A stretch of 64,000 bases of DNA from Desulfobacteraceae bacterium. GTDB taxonomy: Bacteria; Desulfobacterota; Desulfobacteria; Desulfobacterales; SKZT01. Both the position numbers and the translations under genes were made by a program. A model generated the notes under the pieces. That model was not told where the DNA came from. It was given only the letters and a program-made list of their open reading frames with translations, and ran no database searches. Location: NCBI GenBank assembly GCA_011389745.1, contig JAABTQ010000009.1, positions 58,689-122,688 on the forward strand, read 5' to 3'. How positions within the stretch are numbered: the first letter of the stretch is position 1; each line of letters opens with the position of its first letter. This document shows positions 47,803 through 57,062 of the stretch, piece by piece.

Positions 47803-48120
47803 TTAAATTAGATCGCTTTTGATTTTCATGTGAACAATTGAATGGCCGATTCTGTTTTTATCCCTGGGGAATAATCTGGAAAGCGCTCTGGGAAAAAATC
47901 CCCATCGGTGGGCATAATAATCGATAAACGAATTGGAGGCGACAAGTTGAAGCTTTGGATTCCACTTCTCCAATTCCGAGTAATGATCGATGCCCCACGG
48001 GCAGGTAATATTGACTCCCAGGCACTGGACGGTTGGATGTACTTTGTCCTGCCTGGCACTTCCCATTACTTCAAAACAAAGTTCAGCGTCCGGGAAATTC
48101 GCCGTTGCCTGACTTTGAAT
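47803..48120 (-). pseudogene. C-terminal fragment of a leucine-carboxyl-methyltransferase (LCM/PPM)-like SAM methyltransferase
   Basis: NFPDAELCFEVMGSARQDKVHP...WGIDHYSELEKWNPKLQLVASNSFIDYYAHRWGFFPRALSRLFPRDKNRIGHSIVHMKI; frame is stopped upstream. Confidence 0.45.
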
Positions 48121-48307
48121 TTAGAACGTTTTCCGATTTTCGATGAACCGTTTTCAACCTTTGGCGATCTTTGCCCATTTCCTCCATACCATATTTGAAA
48201 AGCTCGTTGCTCGTTGTTATTGTCGTTGACAAACGCGAGTTCCTATCTTATGAGTTCCTATTACGGCAGTTGGATCAAAATGACAGACCGAGCGGTAAAA
48301 CTTATTA

Positions 48308-48361
48308 ACCCCCACCCTTACTCCCCCGATGGGAGAGGGAATTATGGACTTTTCGTTCAAG
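48308..48361. repeat. Copy of the GAACGAAAAGTCCATAATTCCCTCTCCCATCGGGGGAG repeat (reverse orientation)
   Basis: ctcccccgatgggagagggaattatggacttttcgttc. Confidence 0.75.
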
Positions 48362-48413
48362 CACTATTTAGCAGATTGAGCTCCAATCCAAAAAAGAAAC
48401 TGGAGGTAAGGGT

Positions 48414-49055
48414 ATGGCTATCATGAAAAAGCTCAAAACGGAAACCACGACAGATCACAAAAGGCTGGAATCCTATCCCTACTTCAAGGCACTGGAGGAA
48501 CATAAGCTCCCTTTGGAATGCTATGTAAACCAGCTCAAGGGCCTTGCCGTCATTCACGGCGTGCTGGAAGGTGCACTGGCGGAAGCTTCCTGCGAACCAG
48601 TGGCATCTGTCTGGAATGACAGCCTGAGAAAGCTCCCTTTCCTGGTAAAAGACCTTGAATTTTTCAAGCCAAGGATTGATCCGGATTACATGCCGGCCAT
48701 TGAAGCAGCCCTTGCCATGACGGAAAAGATCCGGCTTCGAAGCATTGAAAACCCGGTGACATTGCTCGGTTACCTGTATGTATTTGAAGGGTCGACCCTC
48801 GGCAATCACATGCACCAGCCGGATATTACGGCAACCTTTCATCTGGAAGGCTTGACCGGATGCCGCTATTATGCGAGCTATGAAGAACAAGTGCCGGACA
48901 AATGGCGGCAGTTCAGGGAAACAATGGCGGCTGCGCTGCAAGATGCCGATCTTCATGATCCGGTCATTGCCGCTGCCCACGAGGCGTTTTCCGGTCTTGA
49001 AAAGCTATACAGCGTTTTGTTTCCCATGGAAAAACAGAAAAATCCTTTCAATTGA
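48414..49055 (+). CDS. Heme oxygenase (biliverdin-producing) family
   Basis: LKTETTTDHKRLESYPYFKALEEHKLPLECY, TLLGYLYVFEGSTLGNHMHQ. Confidence 0.8.
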   Translation: MAIMKKLKTETTTDHKRLESYPYFKALEEHKLPLECYVNQLKGLAVIHGVLEGALAEASCEPVASVWNDSLRKLPFLVKDLEFFKPRIDPDYMPAIEAALAMTEKIRLRSIENPVTLLGYLYVFEGSTLGNHMHQPDITATFHLEGLTGCRYYASYEEQVPDKWRQFRETMAAALQDADLHDPVIAAAHEAFSGLEKLYSVLFPMEKQKNPFN

Positions 49056-49191
49056 CCCGAATCAACCCGGAAGCTGGAGGTAACAATGTGTATAAATCTT
49101 CATGAAATGACAAGCGAGAGAGGATTTAATAGAAGGTTTCCATTTTTATGAGATCCAGCGAGAAGGTTTAGGATCTTATTTTTTGGAATAA

Positions 49192-49590
49192 TGGCCAACC
49201 AAAAACACGACAATTGAATGGTGGGAAAGCCGTATGCCGGAATTTGAAATTTATCTCTCGGAGTTTGTAGTGGCTGAAGCCTCACAAGGTAATGCCGAAG
49301 CAGCTGAACGGAGGATGTCCGTTCTTGTCGATATTTCGAAATTGAAAGTTACTGAAACCGTTCGTGAATTAAGCAAGATCTTGGTTTCGGAAGGTCCGAT
49401 CCCCGCTGGAGCTGAAATTGATGCGTATCATATTGCTGTTGCGGCTGTAAACGGAATGGATTATCTTCTTACATGGAACTGCAAACATATCGCAAATGCG
49501 GTGATACGTCCAAAGGTTGAGGCAGTCTGCCGTGATCATGGATTTGAACCGCCAACTATATGTACACCTCAGGAATTAATGGGGGGTTAA
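49192..49590 (+). pseudogene. PIN-domain (VapC-like) toxin with missing N-terminus
   Basis: WPTKNTTIEWWESRMPEFEIYLSEFVVAEASQGN...DAYHIAVAAVNGMDYLLTWNCKHIANAVIRPKVEAVCRDHGFEPPTICTPQELMGG; TAA at 49189 precedes it in frame. Listed ORF starts at 49234. Confidence 0.6.
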
Positions 49591-49593
49591 ATT

Positions 49594-49774
49594 ATGTGGG
49601 AAGATCCAATTGTAAAAAACCAGGGAGTTGAGAAAAAAATATGCCGCCAAATTTAAAAATGACCCTGATGCAATCTTTGAAGATATCCTAAAACGTCAAG
49701 AAATTTCAAAAAGAAAACGCTTTTCATTTCCCGCACGTAAGCCCAAATCAGAAAAAATGGGGCCTAACGATTAA
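49594..49774 (+). pseudogene. Antitoxin-like partner with +1 frameshift at a poly-A run
   Basis: MWEDPIVK then, in the +1 frame, TRELRKKYAAKFKNDPDAIFEDILKRQEISKRKRFSFPARKP...; A6 at 49614-49619. Confidence 0.6.
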
Positions 49775-49980
49775 GATATAATGTAAATTTCATTGATAAC
49801 GCAACCTTTTGCTCAACCCAACCTACCATATTGAGGGAAATGTGAAATTTAACAGGCTGTCTTTTTCACAACGTTGCTGATCAATTGACAATCGATCGAA
49901 CGTGATATTGAAAAAGCCACACTAAAAATCGGGGACTCAAGCCCCGTATACAAAATCCAATAAAGGAATGAAGAAAAATC

Positions 49981-50616
49981 ATGCAATCAAAAGCACCTGT
50001 TTTCGATAAAATTTTCAACGATTACCTTGCCAAAGTGGCCGCCCTTGATTTGACCGGAAAATCAGACATATTAGAGATCCAGGTCGACGGTAAAACCATC
50101 GGGATTCCCTTTTTTCATAAATTTTACACGATCACACCGGAGAAAATTACAGACAGGCAAGGAAACTCTCCCCAGCACGCGGTCAGTGTGATCCTCTGCA
50201 AATATCTCATGCTCTGTCCTGAAACCTCCGGCAGTGACAAGGAACTCTTGACTTACAAGGACTTCCGGGATGCGGCCCCTTATGTTCTTGGATTCGGGAA
50301 TACGGCGGAAAAACCCATTTCCCGGGTTTTTTCCGGCAAAATCGATGCGCTAGAAAAGCGTAGCCGGGAGCTGGGCGGCAAGGCCTGTGACATGGGTATT
50401 TCCTGTGACCTGTCCTATGTTTTTCAGCCGCTTCCGAAAGTCCCGGTTTACATGTTTTACAATGACGAAGACGAGGAGTTTCCGGCCAACTGCTCATTGT
50501 TGTTCGAAAAACGTGCCGGGCATTACCTTGATATGGAATGCCTCGCTATGATCGGGATGGTGCTTGCTGAATGGCTTGCGCGGCCGGAAGAAAAGGACAT
50601 AACCGGTCTTTTATAA
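49981..50616 (+). CDS. DUF3786-like protein
   Basis: LEIQVDGKTIGIPFFHKFYTITPEKITDRQGNSPQHAVSVILCKYLM pattern. Confidence 0.7.
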   Translation: MQSKAPVFDKIFNDYLAKVAALDLTGKSDILEIQVDGKTIGIPFFHKFYTITPEKITDRQGNSPQHAVSVILCKYLMLCPETSGSDKELLTYKDFRDAAPYVLGFGNTAEKPISRVFSGKIDALEKRSRELGGKACDMGISCDLSYVFQPLPKVPVYMFYNDEDEEFPANCSLLFEKRAGHYLDMECLAMIGMVLAEWLARPEEKDITGLL

Positions 50617-50623
50617 AATCCTG

Positions 50624-51913
50624 ATGAAGCAACCACGTATTGCAGTCATAGGGGCGGGGCCGGCCGGACTTATCTGCGCTTGGCGATTGAAGCAAAACGG
50701 CTTTGATCCCATGGTGCTGGAGGCTTTGCATCAGCCTGGAGGAAGGGCACGCTCTTTGTTTGATGCAGGAGCCGTGCATGATCTTGGAGCATGGACATTT
50801 ACTTCCCACGGGCCGGTCCTTCGACTTGTCCATGAACTTGGGCTGACCAAAGAACTGGTCAGCATTCCGGCAACCCTTGGACGTCCTGTGAATGGAAAAT
50901 TAATGGTTGCAGATTTGCGAAAACCGCTTTCTCTGACAGGTACCGTATTCAACCTGGAAGAAATGTTTTCAGCCGCCAAAATGAAGTGGATGGCACGGTT
51001 GAAAATGTGTGACGGGTCGGATGAGACAGCGAGAAACTGGATTTCGCGTCATTTTTCAAAATCATATGAACGTCATGTTTTAGAGCCTCTGGCCGGACTC
51101 TATTTCCTGCAGGACCTGGATACATTGTCCCGAAATTCTCTTGTCGGGACCATGCAATATGTTTCCACGGTCACGCTTCATAGTTTCCGTTCGGGCATGG
51201 GTTATTTGACCTCTTTTTTGGCCGGGTTGATTCCTGTTCGTTACGGATCCAAAGTTGATCATCTGAAAGCTGAAGGCGATGGCATTCTGATCAGCAGCAA
51301 CGGTGTGGTTGAAAAAGTGGATGGTGTCGTTGTGGCAGTGCCGCTTCCGGAAGCAATGAAACTTTTGAAAAACCATCTTCCAAAAGACGTTTTGAAAGCA
51401 GCCGGTGAGTGGCGATATGCTCGTGCACTTGTTGTCAGGCTATTGCTCAGAGGTCGCCGGCCTAAAATTGCCCTGCAGGTGTTTCCCCCGAGAGACTGCG
51501 GAAAGCTGTCCTGCGGGTTTACCATGGAAAGAGCCAAATATGCCGATCGGGTACCGGAGGGATTCGAGTTGGTGTCCATGTATGCCAGGCCTGATCGGGT
51601 TGAATCGCTTGCCTCCATGGCAGATCAGGAACTGGCCGGGCTTTTTAGCAGTGAATTGGAGCGCTGGCTGGCCATTCCGAATAAATGTGTTGAAAGATAC
51701 TGGGTTGAGCGGTGGAGACATGCCGCGGCTTTTAGTGATCCGGGAGTCGGCAAAAGGCTTGTCAGGCTTGCAAAAGGTTTTGATGATCTTGCACGTATGA
51801 CCCCGATATGGGTTGCAGGAGATTTCAGGGGAATTTCAGGGCTGTCGGGTGCGGTCCAAAGCGCCGAACAGGCCGCAAGAGATTGTTCAAATTATAAAAA
51901 ATGGAATTCCTGA
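50624..51913 (+). CDS. FAD-dependent amine oxidase/protoporphyrinogen oxidase-like oxidoreductase
   Basis: IAVIGAGPAGLICAWRLKQNGFDPMVLEALHQPGGRARSLF dinucleotide fold; C-terminal WVAGDFRGISGLSGAVQSAEQAAR. Confidence 0.85.
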   Translation: MKQPRIAVIGAGPAGLICAWRLKQNGFDPMVLEALHQPGGRARSLFDAGAVHDLGAWTFTSHGPVLRLVHELGLTKELVSIPATLGRPVNGKLMVADLRKPLSLTGTVFNLEEMFSAAKMKWMARLKMCDGSDETARNWISRHFSKSYERHVLEPLAGLYFLQDLDTLSRNSLVGTMQYVSTVTLHSFRSGMGYLTSFLAGLIPVRYGSKVDHLKAEGDGILISSNGVVEKVDGVVVAVPLPEAMKLLKNHLPKDVLKAAGEWRYARALVVRLLLRGRRPKIALQVFPPRDCGKLSCGFTMERAKYADRVPEGFELVSMYARPDRVESLASMADQELAGLFSSELERWLAIPNKCVERYWVERWRHAAAFSDPGVGKRLVRLAKGFDDLARMTPIWVAGDFRGISGLSGAVQSAEQAARDCSNYKKWNS

Positions 51914-51979
51914 AAGGTAATCTTTTTATCAACACTTTTATTGAAAAATATTAAATGAAAACAAAATGTTAAAAAAGAC

Positions 51980-52186
51980 ATGCCTACAATTAAATACAGA
52001 TTTGATAAAGAGATAGAGAAAAAACAGGTTTTAAGACTTTATTCAGCTCTTGGATGGTCTTCTGCGGAGAAACCCGAAAAACTTATGGAGGCCTTGAGGC
52101 ATTCTCATACTTTAATTTCGGCCTGGGATGGCGACTTGCTGGTCGGTTTGGGTAATTCGTTATCGGACGGACATAACCACGATTAA
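51980..52186 (+). pseudogene. N-terminal fragment of a GNAT acetyltransferase
   Basis: LRLYSALGWSSAEKPEKLMEALRHSHTLISAWDGDLLVGLGNSLSDG, then terminates before the acetyl-CoA-binding motif. Confidence 0.5.
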
Positions 52187-52288
52187 ACGCATCAAACGGT
52201 TGATGGGTGCTTTTTGGAAGAAAATAAAACAGATAGTTAAAACATCTCAAACTCTTTAGTTAAAACCAGATTGGAAAGAAAAGGAAAC

Positions 52289-52729
52289 ATGGAAAAAAAG
52301 TCTACGTTTACAAAGGTATCTCGCACGGAACAACCTTTGTACGGTCCTCGCAAATTGCTGATCTGCGGGTTTCCGTCAGGTGAGAGGTCCGCATTTTTGG
52401 AGATCATGAAATCGGCAGAAATTGAAAATGTGCCTGTGGTATGGGTGGAGTCGGATCAGGCTGATAATATCATAAAAGATTTGTTTGCATTGCCCGACCA
52501 GTCCGGATTTAAAAGTGAATCGGAATTGTTCAGGGCTGTGATCATGGGAGGGATCACCCAAAAAGAACTCCACCAGCTTATGGGGACATACCGCAACAAT
52601 GGGATGGCTCCTGCCCTTTGGGCTGTCGTGACACCCACTTCGGAAAACTGGACTCTGAAGATGCTTTTAGAGGAACTCGATGCCGAGCGCTGCAGGATGC
52701 GGGAAAAAATGACCTCTAAAAACCCCTGA
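52289..52729 (+). CDS. DUF3783-like protein
   Basis: RAVIMGGITQKELHQLMGTYRNNGMAPALWAVVTPTSENWTLKMLLEELDAER. Confidence 0.7.
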   Translation: MEKKSTFTKVSRTEQPLYGPRKLLICGFPSGERSAFLEIMKSAEIENVPVVWVESDQADNIIKDLFALPDQSGFKSESELFRAVIMGGITQKELHQLMGTYRNNGMAPALWAVVTPTSENWTLKMLLEELDAERCRMREKMTSKNP

Positions 52730-52753
52730 AAAAAGTGGAATACTCCATCACAA

Positions 52754-52808
52754 GGAGTGCAAAAATCTTATTTTTGCATAAGACACGAAAGCAAGGCTTG
52801 CATTCCTT
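52754..52808. repeat. Dispersed repeat GGAGTGCAAAA...TGCATAAG...CGAAAGCAAGGCTTGCA
   Basis: Second copy at 17029-17083. Confidence 0.65.
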
Positions 52809-52816
52809 AACCGAAA

Positions 52817-53206
52817 TCATATGAGCGGATCTGCTTTGGTGTCCGTATGAACAGGGTCATGTTCCATGGTGTTGAAAGCGACAAGAATATTGGTTTCCTT
52901 ACCCATGTTTTTGATCGCATGGGATACACCCGGAGGAAAAACAAAGCGCCAGGCCTCCTTTTCCGGAATCACCACATCTTTTATTTCGCCATGTTCGCGA
53001 AATCGCACCAGCGAAGGTCCGAATACCGTTATGGTTTCCATTCCTTTTATATGATAGTGGTTACCCCTCACAACGCCCGGAAGGCTGATGACAATATGGG
53101 CATTTCGCTGGGAGGCAAATTTTTCGGTATTTAGTAGTTCAATAACAAAACCTCGCTCATCCGTGATAAGGGTCAGTTTTTCATAGGATACGGGCATGGA
53201 ATTCAA
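52817..53206 (-). CDS. Cupin-fold protein (WxcM/CapF C-terminal-like)
   Basis: VVRGNHYHIKGMETITVFGPSLVRF...RFVFPPGVSHAIKNMGKETNILVAFNTMEHD. Confidence 0.75.
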   Translation of the reverse strand: MNSMPVSYEKLTLITDERGFVIELLNTEKFASQRNAHIVISLPGVVRGNHYHIKGMETITVFGPSLVRFREHGEIKDVVIPEKEAWRFVFPPGVSHAIKNMGKETNILVAFNTMEHDPVHTDTKADPLI

Positions 53207-54303
53207 TATTTCTGCTTGTCCGGATCCATCTGAGCATCCCGTTCGACCTGGTTCATAATCGTGCAGTCTATTTCTATACCAAGTGCTTTGGCACGTTTAA
53301 GCCATTGTTGACGTGCCAGGATCCGCATGTCTTCGACTTTGTCCATCTCATCCACAATTTCCAGGCCCAGCAAAGCCTCTACCACGTCTTCAAGGGTCAC
53401 AATACCCTTTGTCTCCCCGTATTCGCCAATGACCAGTGCGATATGCACCCGCTGATCGAGCATTAAACTCAGGAGGTCGGACAACTTCATGTTACCAATG
53501 ATGACGGTAATTTCCCGTTTAAATGTCTCAAGTTTGGCATCTCCTTTACCCTGTGCTTTGGCCAGGAGAAGTTCATCCTTAAGTATAAAACCTGTGATTT
53601 CGTCAATATTTGTCCGATACAAGGGTAGACGTGAAAACTCAAAGTCGGATTTAAACTCCAGTGCTTCATTAACCGTCATATCCTGTTGAAGCGCTGATAT
53701 TACGGTGTGCGGCGTCATAATATCCCTGGCTTTTAACTCCCCGAATCGAAACAGGTTGCGGAGCATTCGGGATTCGGATTCGTTAATTTGTCCGGTCTCC
53801 TCACCTATGCTTGCCATGGCAACCAACTCGGCCCGACTGAACAGATGCGAAGGTTTTCCACGAACAATCAGCCTTGTCAATTTTTCGGAGATCCATATGA
53901 GCGGATACAGGGTAATAATAAGGAATCGAACGAAAATGGCTGTTGCTGCTGCGAGTTTGTGCCAGTAGATGGCACCTAATGTTTTGGGGATAATTTCTGT
54001 CAGGAAAAGAATTGTCAGCGTCATGATTGCCGAAAAAAAACCGAACCAATAGCTGCCGAAAATCAAGGCAGCCTTTGCGCCGGCCCCAATTGCACCGACT
54101 GTATGCGCTACGGTATTCAGGGTCAGGATTGCAGCCAGGGAATGATCTAAATCATCTTGCTTAAGTCGTTTTAAAAGTGCCGCCTTTTTCGGTTGCTCAT
54201 TTTGCAGGCTCGCGACATAGGACGGCGTAATGCTGAGCAGCACTGATTCCGCTATTGAACAGAGGAAAGAAAAGATCAGTGCCAGCGATATGTAAGCTAC
54301 CAA
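53203..54303 (-). CDS. CNNM/HlyC/CorC-type membrane protein (DUF21 and CBS domains)
   Basis: Four TM-like segments, TEIIPKTLGAIYWHKLA, KARDIMTPHTVISAL, YGETKGIVTLEDVVEALLGLEIVDEMD. Confidence 0.9.
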   Translation of the reverse strand: MVAYISLALIFSFLCSIAESVLLSITPSYVASLQNEQPKKAALLKRLKQDDLDHSLAAILTLNTVAHTVGAIGAGAKAALIFGSYWFGFFSAIMTLTILFLTEIIPKTLGAIYWHKLAAATAIFVRFLIITLYPLIWISEKLTRLIVRGKPSHLFSRAELVAMASIGEETGQINESESRMLRNLFRFGELKARDIMTPHTVISALQQDMTVNEALEFKSDFEFSRLPLYRTNIDEITGFILKDELLLAKAQGKGDAKLETFKREITVIIGNMKLSDLLSLMLDQRVHIALVIGEYGETKGIVTLEDVVEALLGLEIVDEMDKVEDMRILARQQWLKRAKALGIEIDCTIMNQVERDAQMDPDKQKY

Positions 54304-54610
54304 TATAACGACATCGATATTCGTATATTCAGCGGCGCGGGTTTCCGTGTTTGCGGCACCGACGGCGAATGCACGGCCGGCTGCAATCTGGAGAAAGATA
54401 AAGATGAATGAACAAGCGAACCATTTATGTATCGATTTTTGAATCAGAATAATTCATGTCTCCTTATTAAAGTGAGTCAACTGTTTAGCATTTTTACACT
54501 AAACAATCAAATAGTTCAATCGATAGTTAAAGGAGAAATCTTTGTATTGGTCAATTTAATGTGTTACAAAGTAATTTATAATTTATTAACAGTCTTTACA
54601 ATTAACTTCC

Positions 54611-54755
54611 CACAAGTCCCCCTTTGAAAAAGGGGGATTTAGGGGGATTTTTAAAACGGCATCAGCTTGTCAAATCCCCCCGGCCCCCCTTTTTCAAAGG
54701 GGGGAGCCGTTATTTGCCGGCCTTTCAAAGGGGGAAGCAGTTATTTGCAGGTTTG
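54611..54755. repeat. C/G-tract inverted repeat (CCCCCTTTGAAAAAGGGGGATTTAGGGGGATTT family)
   Basis: Inverted copies of ccccctttgaaaaaggggg / ccccctttttcaaaggggg plus a partial third copy. Confidence 0.75.
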
Positions 54756-54810
54756 GCCCGGCGCAGCCGGGTGGAGCGCTTCTAATTCACTTAAAGAAAG
54801 GGATCCAACA

Positions 54811-55086
54811 ATGGGTAAGGAAATAAAGCTGTTTAAAAGTGAGGAACCAAAGAATCGATCGGAAGTAAGTGCATTTCTTCACCAGATCGCCGATAAGATA
54901 GAGGAAGGAAATGTTGTTCTTCGTAAGGCAGGGGAAGAGATTACCCTGGAGATGCCTGATCAGTTGATTCTTGAAATCGAGGTGGAAGACGAAGATGAAA
55001 AAAACAAAGGGATCCAGCACAGTCTTGAAATTGAGATCAAGTGGTCCGAGGATGATATGTCTTCCGGGCCATTGAAGTTGGCCTGA
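54811..55086 (+). CDS. Amphi-Trp domain-containing protein
   Basis: RSEVSAFLHQIADKIEEGNVVLRKAGEEITLEMPDQLILEIEVEDE. Confidence 0.8.
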   Translation: MGKEIKLFKSEEPKNRSEVSAFLHQIADKIEEGNVVLRKAGEEITLEMPDQLILEIEVEDEDEKNKGIQHSLEIEIKWSEDDMSSGPLKLA

Positions 55087-55213
55087 AATACCATTATGAA
55101 AACTTTCAGCGGTTCCGATGCCGAATGGGTACCATGTGGAATAAATGAAATCGGTCTATGAAAATCTTTATAAACGTGGTTGCAATCTGTAAAAAACAGC
55201 TTATTATTAACAA

Positions 55214-55249
55214 GCCCGTTGTCGGTATGGCAACGGGTATTTTTTTTTC
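55214..55249 (+). terminator. Intrinsic terminator-like hairpin
   Basis: GCCCGTTGTCGGTATGGCAACGGGTATTTTTTTTT. Confidence 0.7.
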
Positions 55250-55316
55250 AAATGCATCAATTTTTATAAAATTTAAAAAATTGCCGATCAGGCGAAAAAA
55301 TGCGGGGAGATAAAAA

Positions 55317-55877
55317 ATGACAGATTGTTCTCAGATAACTTTGTACAGTGGAGGACACAGGGGGGCCGAGTCGGAATTCGGTAGACTTGCTGAAAAATGG
55401 GGAATTGCAGAGGTCAATTTTTCTTTTGAAGGGCACAATATCGAGCAGAATAAGGGAGTTAAGGTTCTTAGTCCTGAAGAACTCGATAAGGGAAATGTCA
55501 GCATGGAGATTGTTTCCACCCGGATGGGACGGAATTTCTCAAAGGTTGACAAGATCCGAAAGGTGATCCAGTCCATTTTTCATATGGTCAACCATGGCTA
55601 TTATGTGATTGCTATCGGATGGATACAGCCTGATAACACGGTTAAAGGCGGCACTGGCTGGGGGGTTGAACTGGCGAAAATATTTAACCGTCCCATCAGT
55701 GTATATGACCAGAAACAAAAAAAGTGGTTTGGATGGCAAAACAATAAATGGGTACAGGAGATTCCGGTAATTACAGGCAGTACTTTTGCGGGGACCGGGA
55801 CAAGAAATCTCACCGATGATGGCCGCAAGGCGATTGCAGAACTTTATGAGAGGTCTTTCGGGCCTGCGACTAATTAG
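55317..55877 (+). CDS. SLOG/putative-molybdenum-carrier-like Rossmann protein
   Basis: LYSGGHRGAESEFGRLAEKWGIAEVNFSFEGH, KGGTGWGVELAKIFNRPISVYDQ, FAGTGTRNL. Confidence 0.6.
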   Translation: MTDCSQITLYSGGHRGAESEFGRLAEKWGIAEVNFSFEGHNIEQNKGVKVLSPEELDKGNVSMEIVSTRMGRNFSKVDKIRKVIQSIFHMVNHGYYVIAIGWIQPDNTVKGGTGWGVELAKIFNRPISVYDQKQKKWFGWQNNKWVQEIPVITGSTFAGTGTRNLTDDGRKAIAELYERSFGPATN

Positions 55878-55895
55878 ATTCTCAGGTGAATATTA

Positions 55896-57047
55896 TTGCA
55901 ACCAAAAGCCAACATCAAGGTCATTTTCGCTCTGACTCTGGTACACTTTACGGGTGATTTTTACAGTTCCTTCACAAGCCCCCTGTTTCCTTTGTTTGTT
56001 GAGAAGATGGGGTTATCGCTTGCTCAAATTGGCATTATCGCCGGTGTAAGCCGGCTTCTGGCGTTTATCGTGCAACCGTCAGTCGGATATCTCGCCGACA
56101 GGTATCAGACCAGAAGCTTTATTCTTTGCGGATTGCTGTTGACGGTAGTTTTCATTCCCCTTTCCGGAATCAGTATCGGCTTCTGGACACTTCTGCTGGC
56201 CACGGCCGTGGGTTCTTTGGGGTCATCCATGTTTCATCCGTCTGTGACAGGCATGGTGCCGGTTTATTCCGGCTCCAAGGCCGGTTTTGCCATGTCTGTT
56301 TTCAATACCGGGGGAACCTTTGCATTCGGCATTGGCCCGTTGTTTGTCACATGGTATGCGGCCCGGTTTGGTCTTGAAGCACTTCCTATTACAATGGCTT
56401 TCGGGTTGATGTCTGCAGCCTATCTTTATGTGGCGGTGCCGTCACCACAAAGCGAGGGGCTGCGACATCTGGGTTTTTTCGGTTCAATCAGGGAAAGCTT
56501 AGGAAGCGCATGGAAAATCATTGCCATGATCTGGACGGTTATGTTTTTGCGAGCGGTTGTCGGACAATCGTTTATGACTTTTATGCCTGTGCTGTATGTC
56601 CAGAAAGGATTCTCCGTCGTGTCCGCCGGGATTATTTTTTCCTTGTTCACCGTAGCGGGAACGTTCAGCGGTCTGCTTGCAGGGCACATTTCCGACCGGA
56701 TCGGATTTAAACCGGTATTTATTTTTACCCATGTGATCATGACTCCGATACTCCTGCTTTTTTTGCAAATGGAGGGCAAGTGGGTATACTTTGGCACCAT
56801 GCTTGCCGGAGGGGCTGTTCTGGCATCACTTCCGCTGGGTGTGGTTATGGCTCAAAAAATTGCCGTTAAAGGACGGTCCATGGTGGCCAGTCTCATGATG
56901 GGTTTTGCTTTCGGGTTGGGTGGAGCGGTTTCACCGGTGGTGGGAAAGTTAGCAGATATCTTTTCCATAAAACCCGTGTTAACAGGACTTTCTTTACTTC
57001 CTTTATTAACCATTCCAATCATTTGTCTGTTTCCTGGAAAAAAATAA
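55896..57047 (+). CDS. MFS transporter (fosmidomycin-resistance-like)
   Basis: LSGISIGFWTLLLATAVGSLGSSMFHPSVTGMVPVYSGSKAGFAMSVFNTGGTFAFGIGPL; 12-TM pattern; TTG start. Confidence 0.88.
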   Translation: MQPKANIKVIFALTLVHFTGDFYSSFTSPLFPLFVEKMGLSLAQIGIIAGVSRLLAFIVQPSVGYLADRYQTRSFILCGLLLTVVFIPLSGISIGFWTLLLATAVGSLGSSMFHPSVTGMVPVYSGSKAGFAMSVFNTGGTFAFGIGPLFVTWYAARFGLEALPITMAFGLMSAAYLYVAVPSPQSEGLRHLGFFGSIRESLGSAWKIIAMIWTVMFLRAVVGQSFMTFMPVLYVQKGFSVVSAGIIFSLFTVAGTFSGLLAGHISDRIGFKPVFIFTHVIMTPILLLFLQMEGKWVYFGTMLAGGAVLASLPLGVVMAQKIAVKGRSMVASLMMGFAFGLGGAVSPVVGKLADIFSIKPVLTGLSLLPLLTIPIICLFPGKK

Positions 57048-57062
57048 TTGTAGTAGACGAAC

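Noticed and set aside
54427-54627. 66-aa ORF between the CorC-like gene and the G-tract repeat
   Set aside because: AT-rich intergenic sequence, no RBS or homology recognised
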